From Pestalotiopsis fici W106-1 (lineage: Eukaryota > Ascomycota > Sordariomycetes > Amphisphaeriales > Sporocadaceae): DNA of 64,000 nucleotides. The translations under genes were made by a program, and so were the position numbers. Of the stretch, positions 21,562 through 37,800 are shown piece by piece (the first letter of the stretch is position 1; each line of letters starts with the position of its first letter). Below the pieces are notes generated by a model, which saw nothing but the letters and a program-made list of their open reading frames with translations, was not told the origin of the DNA and did not search any database. Location of the stretch: assembly GCF_000516985.1 (NCBI RefSeq), contig NW_006917105.1, positions 213,712-277,711 on the forward strand, given 5' to 3'.

Positions 21562-23632
21562 TTATGGCCACTGCTCTTGACATACTTGTCCTTCGCTGCA
21601 AGTCGTCTGGTTCCAAGCCTGTTGCAGCTCATTGGCACTCAGTACTCTCCCGGCAGCGACAAGCATATCAAATGTTGCGTGTCGTTGTTCCCAACTTCCA
21701 CCAGCTATATATGGAACTTTTTCGATTGGTTTAACGTCTGGATACTCATAGTACTGGGGCTCGTTTCTGAATGCCAGACCCAGTCCACTCTGTGCCTCGG
21801 GTGGGTAAAATGGAACTTCATTTGGAGCAAATTGATACTGTACGCATTCGGCAATGGTGACTCGAGGGAATGTTGAGAAGAAATCATCGTAAGCCGGGTC
21901 CAGAGCATCGCCCAAGCTGGATATCTTCTTGGGTGCCGCATTGGGAGGCTGAATGACGCTCCATGGATCTCGGCAAATATCTGTCTCGCACGATTTCGTG
22001 ACCATCAGCAATGCGTTTAAGCGTGACTTTACCCGCTGGTAGTTGACGTCTGTCGAATCGGCAATGTTGCTCAACTCATAAGGATCGTGAACCGAGTCAT
22101 ATAGCTCGATGTCCCCGGTGCACCAACTCGAGTAGACGTATGCATACGAGTCACTAACGATGCGCATCGTTTTGTACGTATTATTCCTGTAGACTCCTGG
22201 GTAGCTGTCACCGCCGGTCCACGTTGGAATCTCGGAAAAGGCTCGTCCCCAGAATTCTACGTTAATAGCCTCCTTTTGACGACCGATTGTCACGTTCAAT
22301 GGGTCTTCCCATGCTTCCAGCATGCTGGTGCCGTCAAGGAATGGAGGTCGGTCCCCGATCGCCAATCCAGCAATATCAAGAAAGGTGGGAGCAAAGTCCG
22401 TCACAGTACTCGGGAGATGGGATACTTGGCCCTCGCTGATTCCAGGACCTCGTACAATAAGGGGAATATTGGCATCCTCAATATACGGCGAACATTTTCC
22501 GACGTCTCGATGTGACCCCAAGTGATAGCCTTGATCGGTGGAATAAATGATGTACGTATTTTCCAGCTTTCCAGCCTGCTCGAGGGCACGAATAGTGTCT
22601 TCAATGATATCGTCGACCCCCTCAAGCGCTTCTTGTCGACGCTGATGCAGTTTTTGAACCTCGTCCAGCTGCGTTGAATTCAGGCGTGGCAATCCAGCCC
22701 ACCAAGAAGGCCTCTTTTGGTGTAACTCGTCTGGCGGATTGAAGTTTGGCCGATATCGTAATGTCAGGTTAGAATACTTGTCCAGGTATCGTGATGGAGG
22801 TGTCGGCGGATCTGTGGCATTCTCCACGTGCGGTGCAGTTGGCGCAATCATGAGAAAGAAGGGATCTTCTTTCGCTGTGAGCTCTTCCAGTCGTGCTAGA
22901 GCCTTGACGCGCAATACGTCCGTTTGCTGCCAACCTTCATAATACACCGGCGTCTCTCCGTTTTGCGACATGACCACGCTGTTGTGAACGTTGATGTAGG
23001 GGTCAAGCTCCATCATGGTCAGTTCGTCATTGATATGGGCCGTAATCACGACAACACTTACAAGAACATCAATGTGGCTCCACCCCTTTGGTGCTGGAGA
23101 GTAGTTGAGCAAAGAATTTCCATTGTAGAGTTTTCCAATATCTGTTGAAAATGATCAGTTCTACATCTTCCCTCAGTCAAGCGGGACGATCTGGGAAGAT
23201 ACATTCGGCACGGTATCCCGCTCGTACAAGCCAATGAGGGAGATAGTTGCTATCTTCGCCTGCGGCGACAAATTTGGGATAGCCACCGCTGTTGAACGAT
23301 CGTGAGTACATGACAGCGGTCAAGAGAATCAAGGGGTTTAGAGCTTACCCAGGGGCAGCCACCTGAGTATTATTTGTGTTGTGCGCCGCCTGACCGCGCA
23401 TTAGAGATACGCGACTTGGACAGCAAACCGCTATTGTAGCGTAGTGATTGGTGAACAATGTTCCTTTGGCCACAAGGTGTTTCTGTAGTGATTCCATATA
23501 CTCTAGTGAGTCATGATGGTAATCTTGATCATCAGTGAATATGAAAACTATGTTAGGTTTATTGCCAGGGGCAGACGCCGCAAAGGTGCTGGCAGCGAGC
23601 AGGACCGATGCAAGGAAATAAGAAATTCTCAT
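21562..23632 (-). CDS. secreted sulfatase (arylsulfatase family)
   Basis: Type I sulfatase that hydrolyses sulfate esters in the secretory pathway or outside the cell. Four exons (introns 23289-23348, 23142-23202, 23008-23061) give 631 residues. The start at 23632 begins a clear signal peptide (MRISYFLASVLLAASTFAASA); a longer start at 23692 is possible. Metal-binding residues are in NIVFIFTDDQDYH. The sulfatase signature is CCPSRVSLMRGQ: the first Cys is the residue normally converted to formylglycine, so activation needs a maturation system (anaerobic-type or oxygenase; not in this window). Later motifs include STDQGYHLGSHRDVGK, with the conserved His and Lys. Many NxT/S sequons support secretion. 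The third intron is 54 bp, open and in frame (see findings). Substrate unknown: aryl sulfate, choline sulfate or sulfated sugar. Confidence 0.93.
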
Positions 23633-24653
23633 GGCGGACCAGAGGGACCAATGCCTAGTCCTACCCATCTCAGATGATATCGAGGTTGACACAGTTGACT
23701 ATATCAGAAGCGCTATGATATAGTAAATAAGTGGGATAATTAGAAAGGCGCCATGTTGATCCAATGGTTCCGAGGCAGCCTTATATCCTTCAACTGGTCC
23801 CTGGACTTGGGCAAAGAGGGGACGGGAAAAGTTACACGGAACATTTTAGGGGTATTAATCGAGCATGTGAAGTATCGGTAGTCAATGCGAAAAGCCCATC
23901 GTCTCCTCAAGGCCGGCTTCATGTCTTCCCCGCAAACCCGATCTCAACCCTGTATGCCGCCGTAGACGGCAAGGCATCATCCACTGGCATCGCCAATTGC
24001 TCGTGACCTTACGGAATGGCGTGCTTTTTCCGGAATCCCTGAAGCTTCGTGCATAGCCAAGGCGACAGTGACAATATGGTGGGGCTATGTGACTAACTTG
24101 GACATAGCGACTCTGCTATTGCATTGTGTATCACGGATTCGCATTTCTCGCGATATTTTTCGGGTCGCGTCTTGATCGCCATATATCGAGTCATCTTCCT
24201 TGTATCAGTCGTTGTGCGAACAACTTGCATTGGACGCGTCGTTATTGTTAAGAGTACAACTTCGTCCTGAGTGAGAAGCCGAGTTACGCATGCTCGTGGT
24301 AAACCATGATGTATGCTGGCAGCTCGAAGGCTGCGATAAAGTGTATTACGGATATAATTGCTCAAAAGACCTGGATTAGCATATGATTCCTAATGCATGT
24401 ATGTCTTGACGTATTGTACACATGAGATGAGTCGAATTGATGGATTCTGTTCTGGATCGCAGCATACCGTCACGTCTAACAGCATTGTGGTGAGGTCACG
24501 CTTTATAATTAATTCATGGACGCCCTTAAAAACCACCATAGTACTGCAAGCTGAATTGCAAGATAATTAAGCATTTTAGATGATAATTTAGCGTCTTTGG
24601 CTGGAATACTACAGTTATGATTCCCCTCGCCTGTTAAAGTTTATCCAGAATTG
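23633..24653. other. divergent intergenic region, sulfatase / hydrolase
   Basis: About 1 kb containing both promoters. AT-rich near 24500-24600. Small unrelated open frames only. Confidence 0.4.
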
Positions 24654-25592
24654 ATGTTGGCACCATTCTCCATCAACCTGGAAATGGCAAGTAAAGGCTT
24701 GATCACGACAAGAGATGGAACGCAAATCAGCTACACGCAGATGGGCCCTTTAGAGGGTGCAAACATTCTTTTCTTACCAGGTTGGCGACAGACCGCAGCT
24801 CAATGGGGGAAGCAAGTCGAGTATTTCCACGCCAGACACCGCGTCACAACGTTCGATTATCGCGGTCATGGAGAGTCGGAGAAGCCAGCATCTGAGTATA
24901 CTGTCGGCCTCCTCGCAAGAGATCTAAATGACCTCATAAATGCTCTCGGTCTTATAGGTTGCACAGCAGTCGGTCATTCCGTGGGGGCTTCTGTCATTTG
25001 GGCCTTTTGGAAGACTCATCCCGAGTCGAGGCATCACATTCACAAGGCTGTCATTGCAGATCAAGCTCCATGCATGTTGATCGATCCAAGCTGGAGTGAC
25101 GCACAGATCAGAAACTATGGTGCCATCTTCACTCAGGACGTGCTGAATCAGCTCCCACAAGTATTCGATACAATGATACCGGCGGCCATCAAAAGCATGT
25201 TCACGAACAAGGTTACAGAGGAGGATCTGGCCTGGTTCTTGTCGCAAAACGAAAAGTGTCCCAAGAACATTGCCTTGCAACTTTTGAGAAATCATGCTTC
25301 TCAGGACTGGCGAAAAGTCATACCACAGCTGGATATGCCCGTGTTGGTCATCAGTGCTGAAGGAGGCCAGTTTCCGCTGGAGACGGGGGCTTGGATCCGA
25401 GAACAAACTACCGACTGTAAGATTGCCATCATCAAGAAAGACGAGGGTGGCAGTCACTTTATGTTTTGGGAAGCCCCCGAGAAGTTCAACAGCATTATTG
25501 AAGAGTTTTTGAATGATGGTTCGATTAGTAAACCCAAGGATGCAGAGGTTGGAACATGGAGAAAATTGCATCACGAGCCGGAATTTTACTAA
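24654..25592 (+). CDS. alpha/beta hydrolase
   Basis: Single-exon alpha/beta-hydrolase of the haloperoxidase/epoxide-hydrolase-like branch, 312 residues (302 if the Met at 24684 is used). Motifs: the oxyanion segment FLPGWRQTAAQWG; DYRGHGESEKP after the third strand; the nucleophile elbow GHSVGA (catalytic Ser); and GGSHFMFWEAPEKF near the end, supplying the catalytic His. The acid residue probably follows the strand VLVISAEGG. No signal peptide, so probably cytosolic. The substrate cannot be deduced. It converges with LYS12 (135 bp between stops). Confidence 0.88.
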   Translation: MLAPFSINLEMASKGLITTRDGTQISYTQMGPLEGANILFLPGWRQTAAQWGKQVEYFHARHRVTTFDYRGHGESEKPASEYTVGLLARDLNDLINALGLIGCTAVGHSVGASVIWAFWKTHPESRHHIHKAVIADQAPCMLIDPSWSDAQIRNYGAIFTQDVLNQLPQVFDTMIPAAIKSMFTNKVTEEDLAWFLSQNEKCPKNIALQLLRNHASQDWRKVIPQLDMPVLVISAEGGQFPLETGAWIREQTTDCKIAIIKKDEGGSHFMFWEAPEKFNSIIEEFLNDGSISKPKDAEVGTWRKLHHEPEFY

Positions 25593-25727
25593 AGTAAATG
25601 CAAGAGTCAAGAGTCGGAAGATGCAGAGTGATTACCGGCAAAACAACGCTTTTGTTTTTCTTATCTACCTTGGTATCCAATCCGTCTACAAAACGTAAAT
25701 ATCATACATCTTTATCTAGCCGGGTAT

Positions 25728-29119
<3,392 letters not shown>

Positions 29120-31334
29120 ATGTCGGGCGTCAAGAATCTTCGAGCCATGTTCGAGCAAAAGAATGAACCAGGCGACAGCCCGCCAGATAGAGGTAGATCT
29201 CCTGGTCCCGGCAATTCATCCCTCGGTATGCTCAACGCCTTCCTCCGCCTTCCTATCGCTTCCTCTCACTTCCTCCCACTTCCTGCTCCCTCTATGATAG
29301 CAGTTTCTTTATTTGTTTTAGCATTTGCACAATATGACCAATATTTTCTGGCCATCACAACATCTCCTTTGCCCATGTAGGAGACTCACGTCACAAGCTC
29401 CATAATTTTACCGCCATTGCACGTCATCCTATTAGCAACCGTCCAAGACAGATTTATTCACAAAACTATACTTTGCATTGCATTACTAACTCGAACCTTG
29501 TCTGCTACCAGGTTCACCTACACCACCCTCACGCCCGCTGTCGAAAGTACGCACAAACTTTGTTGCCTTTGAAAAGGACGGTCGGGTAGGGTTGCGACGA
29601 GAACCCAGTGGAGACTCCATATCCGCCTCAAGTAGGAGGTTGAGCAACGAGACGGACAACTCCACGACAGCACCCGCACAAGACAAGAACGATCCTTTTA
29701 CGGAAAACATGGCCAAGAACGTGTCCGCTTTTAAAACAAACCTGGCCACTGAGCCAATTCCAGAATCGCCTGTAGCCGATTCATCTGCCAAACTGTCGCC
29801 CAAGAAGGGCACTGAGACGCCCGAGATCACTCATGGACCAAACCCCGACAAGATCGTGGACGAGGAGGAGACGCATACCAAACTCACAGCAGCTGATCCT
29901 ACAGTCCATGAAACTGCTGAGAGCACACCAAGCGAGTCCAATGGAACATCAGAACCAAATGAGAAGGTGGAAGATGCGGCACAAGAGGAGGTGAAGGAGC
30001 AAATACAAGAGACAAGTCCTGCGAGCAAGCCACCGGTAGAAGCAACTTCTCCTACACCAGCATCTACCAAGACGACCTCCCGGTTATTGGGATCCCCCTC
30101 CGCGGTCCGGACACCAAGAAGCCCTGCCAAAGGGTCAACCCAAGAGACAGGCAAGGTCCCAGAAAAGAAGCCAATTTCCACCGCTCCCAAAGAGAGCACT
30201 TCGAGAAACGCAGCGTTGAAGCCGCAGCCTTCGGGCAAAAAGACTAGTGCGCGAGACCTGTCGCCGGCAGCTGAAGCCGTCAAGCCCAAGGTGAAATCGC
30301 CGACTCGGCCAACCAAGGTGCCATCGAGTATCCTCGCGCCCACGACTGCTTCCAGCTCCAAGCTTGGCAGCAGTGTCCCTCCTCCAAGGCGATCTCTTTC
30401 TAGAGAGCCCAACAACACAAGGGCTCCAGCAGTCTCCAACAGACCAGCCAGTAGAGCCAGCGGCGTCTCGCCTGCAGGGACTGCACCCCCTGCAAAGACC
30501 CTCAGACGTCAAGCTTCAACTATTAACCGAGCACGGCCAAGTTTGGGACTACCACCAAAGACCCAGGCAAAGGATCATCCTCCAACCCGCAAAGAGGCTC
30601 CTGTGGACGAGGGCTTCCTAGCCCGTATGATGCGACCAACGCAGAGTAGTGCTAGCAAAGCTGCTGACAAAGTGCCCATCACTCCACCTCGGAAACAGGT
30701 CACTACCAGTACGGCAAAGAAACCGATGAATAAGGACGGAGAGGCCAACGCCAAGAAGGCAGCTACAAAGCTCGCGGATATAGTCAAAAAGGACACCAGT
30801 GTCAAGAACACAACCACAGCCAAGTCAGAGGTCAAGAAGACCGTTGCAAAAACCGCGGCCAAGAATACCGAGCCTTCGGCAAATGAAGTAGCGCCCGTAG
30901 CTGCTCAAACGGAAAGTGCAGAGGTTGCTATTGAGGCGGCCAAGACTTCGACAGATACAATTGTCGTTCCCCAGATACAGAGCCAGGTATCAGATAAGGC
31001 GAAGACTGAAGCCGCACCGCTCTCAGAAGCATCCGAGCCGACACCGGAGCCGGAATCGCAGGCGGAGGTCAAGATTGAGGTTGAGACAAAGGAGGCTGTT
31101 CCGGAGTCTACGGAGTCCAAGCTTGCGACTCCCGCAGAGATTGAGGTGCCTGCAACCGTTCCGGTTGAAGCAACCAATGGGACAAATGGTCATGCTCTCC
31201 CGCCAAAGGCGGAGGACAATCTCCTCAATGAGGGAGTAGAGGCCATTGAGCAAGAAAAGGCTACACCCACTATCGCTGCAGACCCCAAGAAGGTCGAAGA
31301 TATTGAGGACGTGGTCCAAGAATCCTCTGCATGA
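29120..31334 (+). CDS. large intrinsically disordered protein, function unknown
   Basis: A 642-residue protein from two exons. The first (29120-29225) encodes MSGVKNLRAMFEQKNE..., the second (29512-31334) the rest. The 286 bp intron between them is long for this window but has a textbook ACTAAC branch and CCAG acceptor, and the junction GNSSLG|SPTPPSRPLSKVRTNFVAFE is smooth. Composition is dominated by Ser, Thr, Pro, Ala, Lys and Glu: a central basic Pro/Ser-rich part with many SP/TP sites, an Ala/Lys-rich part, then an acidic Glu/Val tail. Two short ordered-looking patches (KVRTNFVAFEKDGR near residue 50, DEGFLARMMRP near 420) are probably the conserved motifs. I do not recognise the family. 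A scaffold or cytoskeleton-associated role is a guess from composition only. Confidence 0.85.
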
Positions 31335-31867
31335 AGAGTCCAAAAAGAATGGATGAATTTGAGTCATACAGCTTCAAAGTGTAAATGACATTTAGTTTTA
31401 GCGGGAAGAGAAACACAATGATACCTCCTGTCATGATCATCATATCGCCTTGAATAGACAAGACACGAACCATTTCCAGTGACCGCTCATTTTTCTCTGG
31501 TATACCACTCCTGTCTCCCGTATCATTGTGATCACGGCCAAAGTTATGGCGGTGGATATACGTGCTGAAAGATTTGTCTCCATTGTTGAGTGTGTATGAT
31601 ACATGAACATATTCGTTGTACAAGATTCGTACAAAACGTGATCCTTTTTGAGCTCTATTCCCCGCCGATCGCAGCCCCCCAGTGTCTCGTGTGTCCTGAT
31701 CGAATGGACATAATTCTCTCTACTCGCCTCTCGTGTCGATGGCTAGACTCTTGCTTTTCTTCCAGAGCTCTGCCGCTATGGTACATCGTGGGTGCGGTCT
31801 GATTGGACCTCCTTCTTTCCTTGATATCGACTCCTTAGTGTGTTGAATGCTGTTGTCACTAAGCCAA
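31335..31867. other. convergent intergenic region
   Basis: 533 bp 3' flank shared by two convergent genes. Short frames only; no gene seen. Confidence 0.4.
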
Positions 31868-32368
31868 TTATGGCGAGACTCGGCAGAGAAGAATACCACC
31901 CATCTTTCTCTCGACCGCCTCGCGGATCTCCATGACGCCTCTGGGCGTGCTGACGTACATGCATTCTCCCAGGTTGAGTCCCTTTTGGATGAGCCTGGTC
32001 GGGCCAGAATCCCATCCTCTGGACAGTCGCTCGAGGTGCTCGAGCTTTGCAGTGACTGGCCGAGTCGGCCGCGAGATGATCTTGAGGGTCTTCATGACGG
32101 GCTCGTTGTTGCTGTACTTGAGACCAACCCACAGGCGCTGGCGCGCGACGGTCGCGCTGTTGAGCGGCTCGGGCTCATACGTGCTGAGCGTCGCAGGGTC
32201 CGGGGGCACGGCGCCACCGCGTGTGACAAAGGAGAGGAATCCTGTCCGTTGTAGAGACAGGAGGAGATGTAGATTCGATGTGTTCCAGGGCGCGCTGGTC
32301 AGACCAAGACGCGCCTTGGAGGCGTTTTGCAAGTGCGAGCACACGTGTGCAAGATGTTGAAGCGTCAT
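31868..32368 (-). CDS. MRPS8: mitochondrial small-subunit ribosomal protein uS8m
   Basis: Intronless 166-residue protein of the uS8 family, a central-domain rRNA-binding protein of the mitochondrial small ribosomal subunit. Beginning MTLQHLAHVCSHLQNASKARL, it has the family's middle segment RQRLWVGLKYSNNEPVMKTLK and the C-terminal signature NLGECMYVSTPRGVMEIREAVERKMGGILLCRV, corresponding to the bacterial S8 STP.G hallmark. Length matches fungal MRPS8. No long presequence is evident, as is common for this protein. It is divergent from the gene at 33380. Confidence 0.93.
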   Translation of the reverse strand: MTLQHLAHVCSHLQNASKARLGLTSAPWNTSNLHLLLSLQRTGFLSFVTRGGAVPPDPATLSTYEPEPLNSATVARQRLWVGLKYSNNEPVMKTLKIISRPTRPVTAKLEHLERLSRGWDSGPTRLIQKGLNLGECMYVSTPRGVMEIREAVERKMGGILLCRVSP

Positions 32369-33379
32369 CTTGCCTGTGGTATTTGTATTTTTCCTCCACT
32401 CCGAGCGATGTTTACAACCGATGGTGGGGTTTTAGCTGGTGCCTCGAGCCGGCTGTCCGGCGGGCGTTGGGATTGCGCTTCGGGAGTTTCTGGCTTTCTT
32501 CCGGCCTAGAAGCAATGGGTGCGAAGTTGATGGCGAGGATGTCGCGGATGTAGACACGGATTATATAATCGTGCGTTCCGTCGAGTCGTTACGAGAGGGT
32601 TCTTGCGCCGCTGGTATATTCCTTTCCAACACCCCTGTGTACAGAAAAAATGCCCAGATTGATATGAAGCTATCCCCAAATCCCAAAATTCTGGATAGGC
32701 CAAATCGGAAAAAGTCAGCACCCGAATTGAATTGAGCTAGGTTAGCTAAGGTGGAACCTTTTCAAGGTTCCAGTCCAGGCTGGGCGGCCTGCGCAGTACG
32801 TAGCAGTGGTAGTAATTGGTACATTAAGTACCCAGGGCTCGCCAACTAGAGATTCCACCCCGGAGCGTCGGCCGGCCGCTAAGACAGAAGACCCCTGTCT
32901 GATCTCTTCAACGCCTCCAATTCTCCCCGCCCGATTGGATGCAACGATCAGCACTGAAAGTGCTGCCAACCCCACCATAGCAGCCCGTGAGACCTCTCAG
33001 AGGACCTTCGTAAGCGCCGAGTAACTGCAATCCGCCATGCGCAGATTGATGGCTTGGACCCTTGGAGGGGCGAAGGGCGGGAGAGAAGAGAAGCATGGCA
33101 AGCAGGGTAGGTCGATGACTGGGCTGTATGTAGGTAGACGCCCATGGTAATTGTTGCTGCTGATGAGGAGAGATTTTGGAGCTTTGCATCTTCTTGACTT
33201 GTTTTTTTCTGACCTACTCCTGCTGTTGGTTTTTCCAGTCCACAGATTCTACGCCGTGATGCACATGGGTTGTTATTAGTCGCCACATTACTGAGCATTT
33301 TCTTTACCTCATCATTAGAAGTTCTGTGCCTGTCGCCTCTTCATACACATTGCTGCTTCCTTCTGGTTGATCTCTCACT
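32369..33379. other. divergent intergenic region, MRPS8 / proline-rich protein gene
   Basis: About 1 kb containing both promoters. Contains GTAGGTAG at about 33130 and otherwise ordinary sequence; no gene seen. Confidence 0.4.
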
Positions 33380-34880
33380 ATGGCGGTTCGGCCAGGTGAA
33401 GAAAATGTAGCCACCCTGTGAGTTTATCAAATTAGAAGAAATTCCCACGCAAAGCGACACTGCGACTGACCCAGGACCCTTCTTGTCGAACAGCTTTGGT
33501 GATGTGCACTATTTCTATGGACCGCCGACCGAGAAACCACGACACCACCGGTTTGACAAAGGATCATATGTTTATCTGTTCGAAAATGCACAAGATAGGC
33601 GGGCGCGTGTCGAGATCGCAAATCAGCCAGGTACCGAGGATCAGGATGCTCTGGAAGGATGTAAGCAAGCAGTGGCTGCTCTCCTCCAGGCCATTCGCAT
33701 GTGGTTCGTTTGCTAATCCACCTTGACTGCAGTTCTGGACTATACACAATTGAGGTATTCATACAACCAACAGGTTGTCGTGAGCATCACGGTCGACGGC
33801 ATACAGGGGCCCCCATTAGATCAGAGCCAGTGGCATCTGCCGACGTATGACCCTCGAAACGAGAACAAGTACCATTATAAACTCCATTCTCTCGATATCT
33901 ACTTTTGGACGCACGCCGATGCGCTCCAATTCGTCAATGGCATTAGGAGGGTCCTTCCGCCGACCCAGGTCGAAGTGTTGGATGAGCCCGGCCCGCCGCC
34001 TGTCCAGACACACAGAGCCCACTCACAAGACATGAACCCTTTGGTACAAAAGCTGGAGAGAGCTGCCATATCCGAGAGCTCACGCGGGACACCTGCTTCG
34101 GGGCACCAGGAAGTACCTTCTTTTGCGCCTCCTCCGGTGGCTGCTGTACACGGGGCAAATGAACCGCCTGCAAATTTCCAACCCATGGCGTATAATCCAG
34201 CAGCTCCAGCAGCACCTGAACAGGTCAGACATCGCGAAAAGACACCACCGCCCATGGAGGATGATGGCTACGATCCTCTCAGAGCAGCGGTAGTAGGGGA
34301 CCATAACCCTCCTTACACGCCCGGATACGGACCGAACGGGCCCTTGAGTCCCGGGTTCCCTGGACCACCGACAGGAGGCCACCCCGGCATAGCGAGTCCC
34401 GGTTTTCCGCCGGCGCAGTTTGGCCATCTTCAACGATCTGCTACTATGCCAGCGGCTGGTCTGGCATCGCCAGGACTGGTATCGCCAGGCTTGGCCTCGC
34501 CAGGCCTAGCAAGTCCTTATGGTGCTGGATTCCCAGGCTCGCCCGGATTCTCTCCCCCGCCTCCGCCTCCGCAAAACTCACAAGCGACCACGCATGCTCA
34601 CCCAACGCCGGCGCCTCACGCACAGTCGCAACCAGTGCAAAGCCCCGGCCTCCCGCCCGGCGGTTTCTCAAACTACAACTATAGCAATCCACTCGGCGGG
34701 GGCATACCCCAGGGCAGCGGGTGGGATATCCACCAGCAGGCGTACCGGCCGACGGACCAGGAGCATGGCGTCAAATACAAACCTAAACCAGAAGGGCGCA
34801 GCAAGCTAGGCGAGAATGCCGACAGGTTGGAGAGAGGTGTCACGGGTATGTTGAAGAAGTTTGAAAAGAAGTTTGGGTAA
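33380..34880 (+). CDS. conserved-type protein with globular N-terminal domain and Pro/Gly-rich tail
   Basis: Three exons (33380-33395, 33475-33660, 33733-34880) give 449 residues starting MAVRPGPFLSNSFGDVHYFYGPP. The first donor (GTGAAG) is weak but is the only one keeping the frame; the second intron (33661-33732) is standard. Residues 1 to about 165 look folded, with strand-like segments such as YVYLFENAQDRRARVEI, QQVVVSITVDGIQGP and DIYFWTHADALQFVNGIRRVLP. The remainder is low complexity, rich in Pro, Gly and Ala, with tandem SPGLA/SPGLV units near residue 305 and a stretch of eight prolines. The last 40 residues are charged (LERGVTGMLKKFEKKFG), possibly an amphipathic helix. I do not recognise a named family; an adaptor or endosomal role is only a guess. 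Confidence 0.82.
34437..34524 (+). repeat. tandem coding repeat, SPGLA/SPGLV pentapeptide units
   Basis: Degenerate 15-bp units (tcgccaggactggta, tcgccaggcttggcc, tcgccaggcctagca) repeated about four times within the proline-rich tail. Likely to vary in number between strains. Confidence 0.7.
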
Positions 34881-37800
34881 GAAAGATCGAGTGTGTTGAT
34901 ATACGAGATGCCTCCTCATTACATAATACTGTCAGGCTCGATTTTGAATATGACTGTGATAAGGAGTCAAAACACTCGTCTTGTCAATCTTGCTATTGCA
35001 ATTGCAGATTTTTTGTGAAGAATGAGAGTTACTCTCAGTATCTCTAAACTATATTACAATGACCTATGTGCAAGCTAAGATGGTTGGTTGAACTTTGTAA
35101 TTTGATACATACACATCCAAAAAAAGAAAGAAAGAAAAAAAGGCAACACTACTGTCAAGGACGGCATTGCTACGGGGTCTAATCCTCAAACTCGCAGCAA
35201 TATCGACTTGATCCCAATGAAACTATACTTCTTGAAAATATCGCGATTGCCTAGCAGTTTAGGCGTGAGGCAGCCTGTAGGGAATTCATTGTAATGACGT
35301 TCTCTGTGTCAAAATTATCGGCTTTGGCGGCGGTCTGCAGTGTTGTATGTATGCCGTTCCAGATGAGGTCAGCCATATTGATTCAGGTGTAACGATACTA
35401 TCTTTGTGCCGTCTGTACAGAGTATACTTGGGGGGGATTTTTGGTCTTGCTGGATCATGAACAAGGTATATAGCAAGGTAGGCTGGCTTCTCGCCGATTA
35501 CCTATCTTCGTGCATATCTGCAGGTGGCCATCGTCGAGGTTCGCACTGAAGTAAGTCTGGTCGCACCACATGGCCGAAATACTTAGTGCTTTGTGTCCTT
35601 ATATCTTTGGTACTTCCTATCGAGTTCGGATCTGTATGTCAGCTCTTCTCTAGCCTTGGCGCATGGGCAAAGGGCGGAGGCAAGTCTCCCAAAGCTGTTG
35701 TGCCACCCGCCCCCCCTCCCCCCCAACTCAAGTCAAAAAGTCGGGGTTCACACTCTCTCATCCTCCTCTTGCCTTGCCTTGCTTGCAATGGAGGGTTTGG
35801 TGCAGCAGGGCCCCGGCCATCGGCTGACGCGGTCAGATGCACGAATGAGGCTTTGCCTTTGCTCAATGGCTTGTCTGACTCGGGCAGAGCGCGTGCTTTT
35901 GCCCGTTATTGCAGCCAGCCAAAATCTGAAAGCTGGAAATGCAGGGTAGCGATGGTATGCAAATTGTCTCTCAACTACATTGCTTGTATTGAATAGTGCA
36001 ATTTGCACATTGTGGAAGAAGAATGAGATGCGCAGTTTTATCAACAATGGGCATGCGACCATGTTCCTATTCATCAATGGATCCTCCCAACTCAGCCCTA
36101 TCGCTCTGTGTAGGTCGGGGTAGTATTTTTGTTTGCTTGGTCCGGCTCCGAGTCTGCAGTATACGCAGCTGGAATTAGAATCAGACGAGATGCGCATAGG
36201 ATGGAAGAAGAACGTTCAAGGAAACCAAGTCTTATGGATCCATTCATTGGCACATTTTACGGATTGCAGAGAAAACAAATGTTGGGGGCGTAGGCGAGTG
36301 GTCAGGTTCCTGATATGAGACTGAGACATGCTTTTTACATTCATCCACGGGTGTCTCACTCATTGCCCACTCACACTATTATGTCCCGATGGTCCCCACT
36401 GAATGAGCTGCAGGTACGGGAAACCCCTCGATGCTCCGAGCTTGGGGCCAAACAAACAATCATACATGTATTCTGTGTTAATTCATGCCCTGTCTGCCTG
36501 TGTCTCTGTTATGATGGATGATTATGACAGCTGTTTCACTATATTTATGATTGTATTGCAGGATGCGGTATATTCTTGTGCGAAAGCTGTAGTCGTATTG
36601 CCCAGAAAAAAGATTCTGCACAGCCACGCCGTATTTCATCACCAGCGGCTTGCTTGCTAAGGATTTCCAGCTTCACTGCCTCCTTCGAATTGTCGGCAAT
36701 GTCGTAGCAAAACGCGGGCATAGGTCAATATGAGGCTTGCGCCGCCGCCGAGGCTAGGCACGAATCAGCCACAACTCGGTCCTTCGAGAAGAATTTTCTT
36801 TTCCTCTTTCTTCGGTCTCCCCCTCCTCACTGATATTGGCAATTGACAATCTTGCTGAATGAATGTCAAAACAAAATACTCTCACCACCTAGGCACCCCA
36901 GTTGTATTCTAAGCGCCAGGCTAATTGGTAGACTTGGGCGCTCGCAGGGACTTCTAGGCAGACTAAAATGTGCCTAATGTAGCGGTCGCTCGAAATAGCT
37001 GTCAGTGACCTCACTCTAACCTCTAGTAGGCCAGTGCCGTGATTGCGTCAGGGCCTCAATCAAGTCCATGCCCGTACGTTGTGACGTTGGATATAACGCT
37101 GGTTCTTTTCGGGTCTCTTTCTTTTTCTTTGGTATCCATAGTCTAGTCCTGTTATTATGTCCAAGTCACGAGAATCCATGGAGAAGTAATGCTTCGCGGA
37201 TATTCGGCTGAGACACGTCAAACCATATGGACGACTTGCTGGGGTTTTGCCATGCCGGATGTACAAAGTAGTTCAAGGTTGGGTTCGGCTTTTCTTGAAT
37301 TTGCGAATCGGATTCTCGGATGTCGATAGCAAAAGATAAAAATGGAGAATCGAGTTGCGTAGGTAGGCTGACCACAAGTAGCTGCAATACAAAATACCCA
37401 AATACCTATGGACATCACTTACCATGTTGCACATGTTTTATGGTGTAGTGACAAGCAAGAGAACGTGAAAATAGCATTGTTGCAAGCGAGATACATTGCA
37501 TGCATCACGATTGGCGCGCTCAGATTCTTCTCCAAGCGAGCAGCAGGTAGAGTTAGAGATGGTTGCCGTAGTTATTATTATGGTCGCTCGGCTGTCCCAC
37601 TGCAATGGGCCTAAGTGATCCTCGTCCACGACGGCAATGCAGGGGTTTTTTGCACAGACATGTGGTGTATGTACGTACGGGCATAGGGCCCTCCCTCTGC
37701 CCTCCAGTCATTGACCTTTGTATGTCCCTCCATCCCCGACCACCTGAGGGGAGAGGTACATTGGAGGGACGAAGGTGTCAATCAACCAGTCTGGGCACTG

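Noticed and set aside
24924..25610. 228-codon minus-strand frame
   Set aside because: Lies opposite the alpha/beta hydrolase, whose motifs are unambiguous; a shadow frame.
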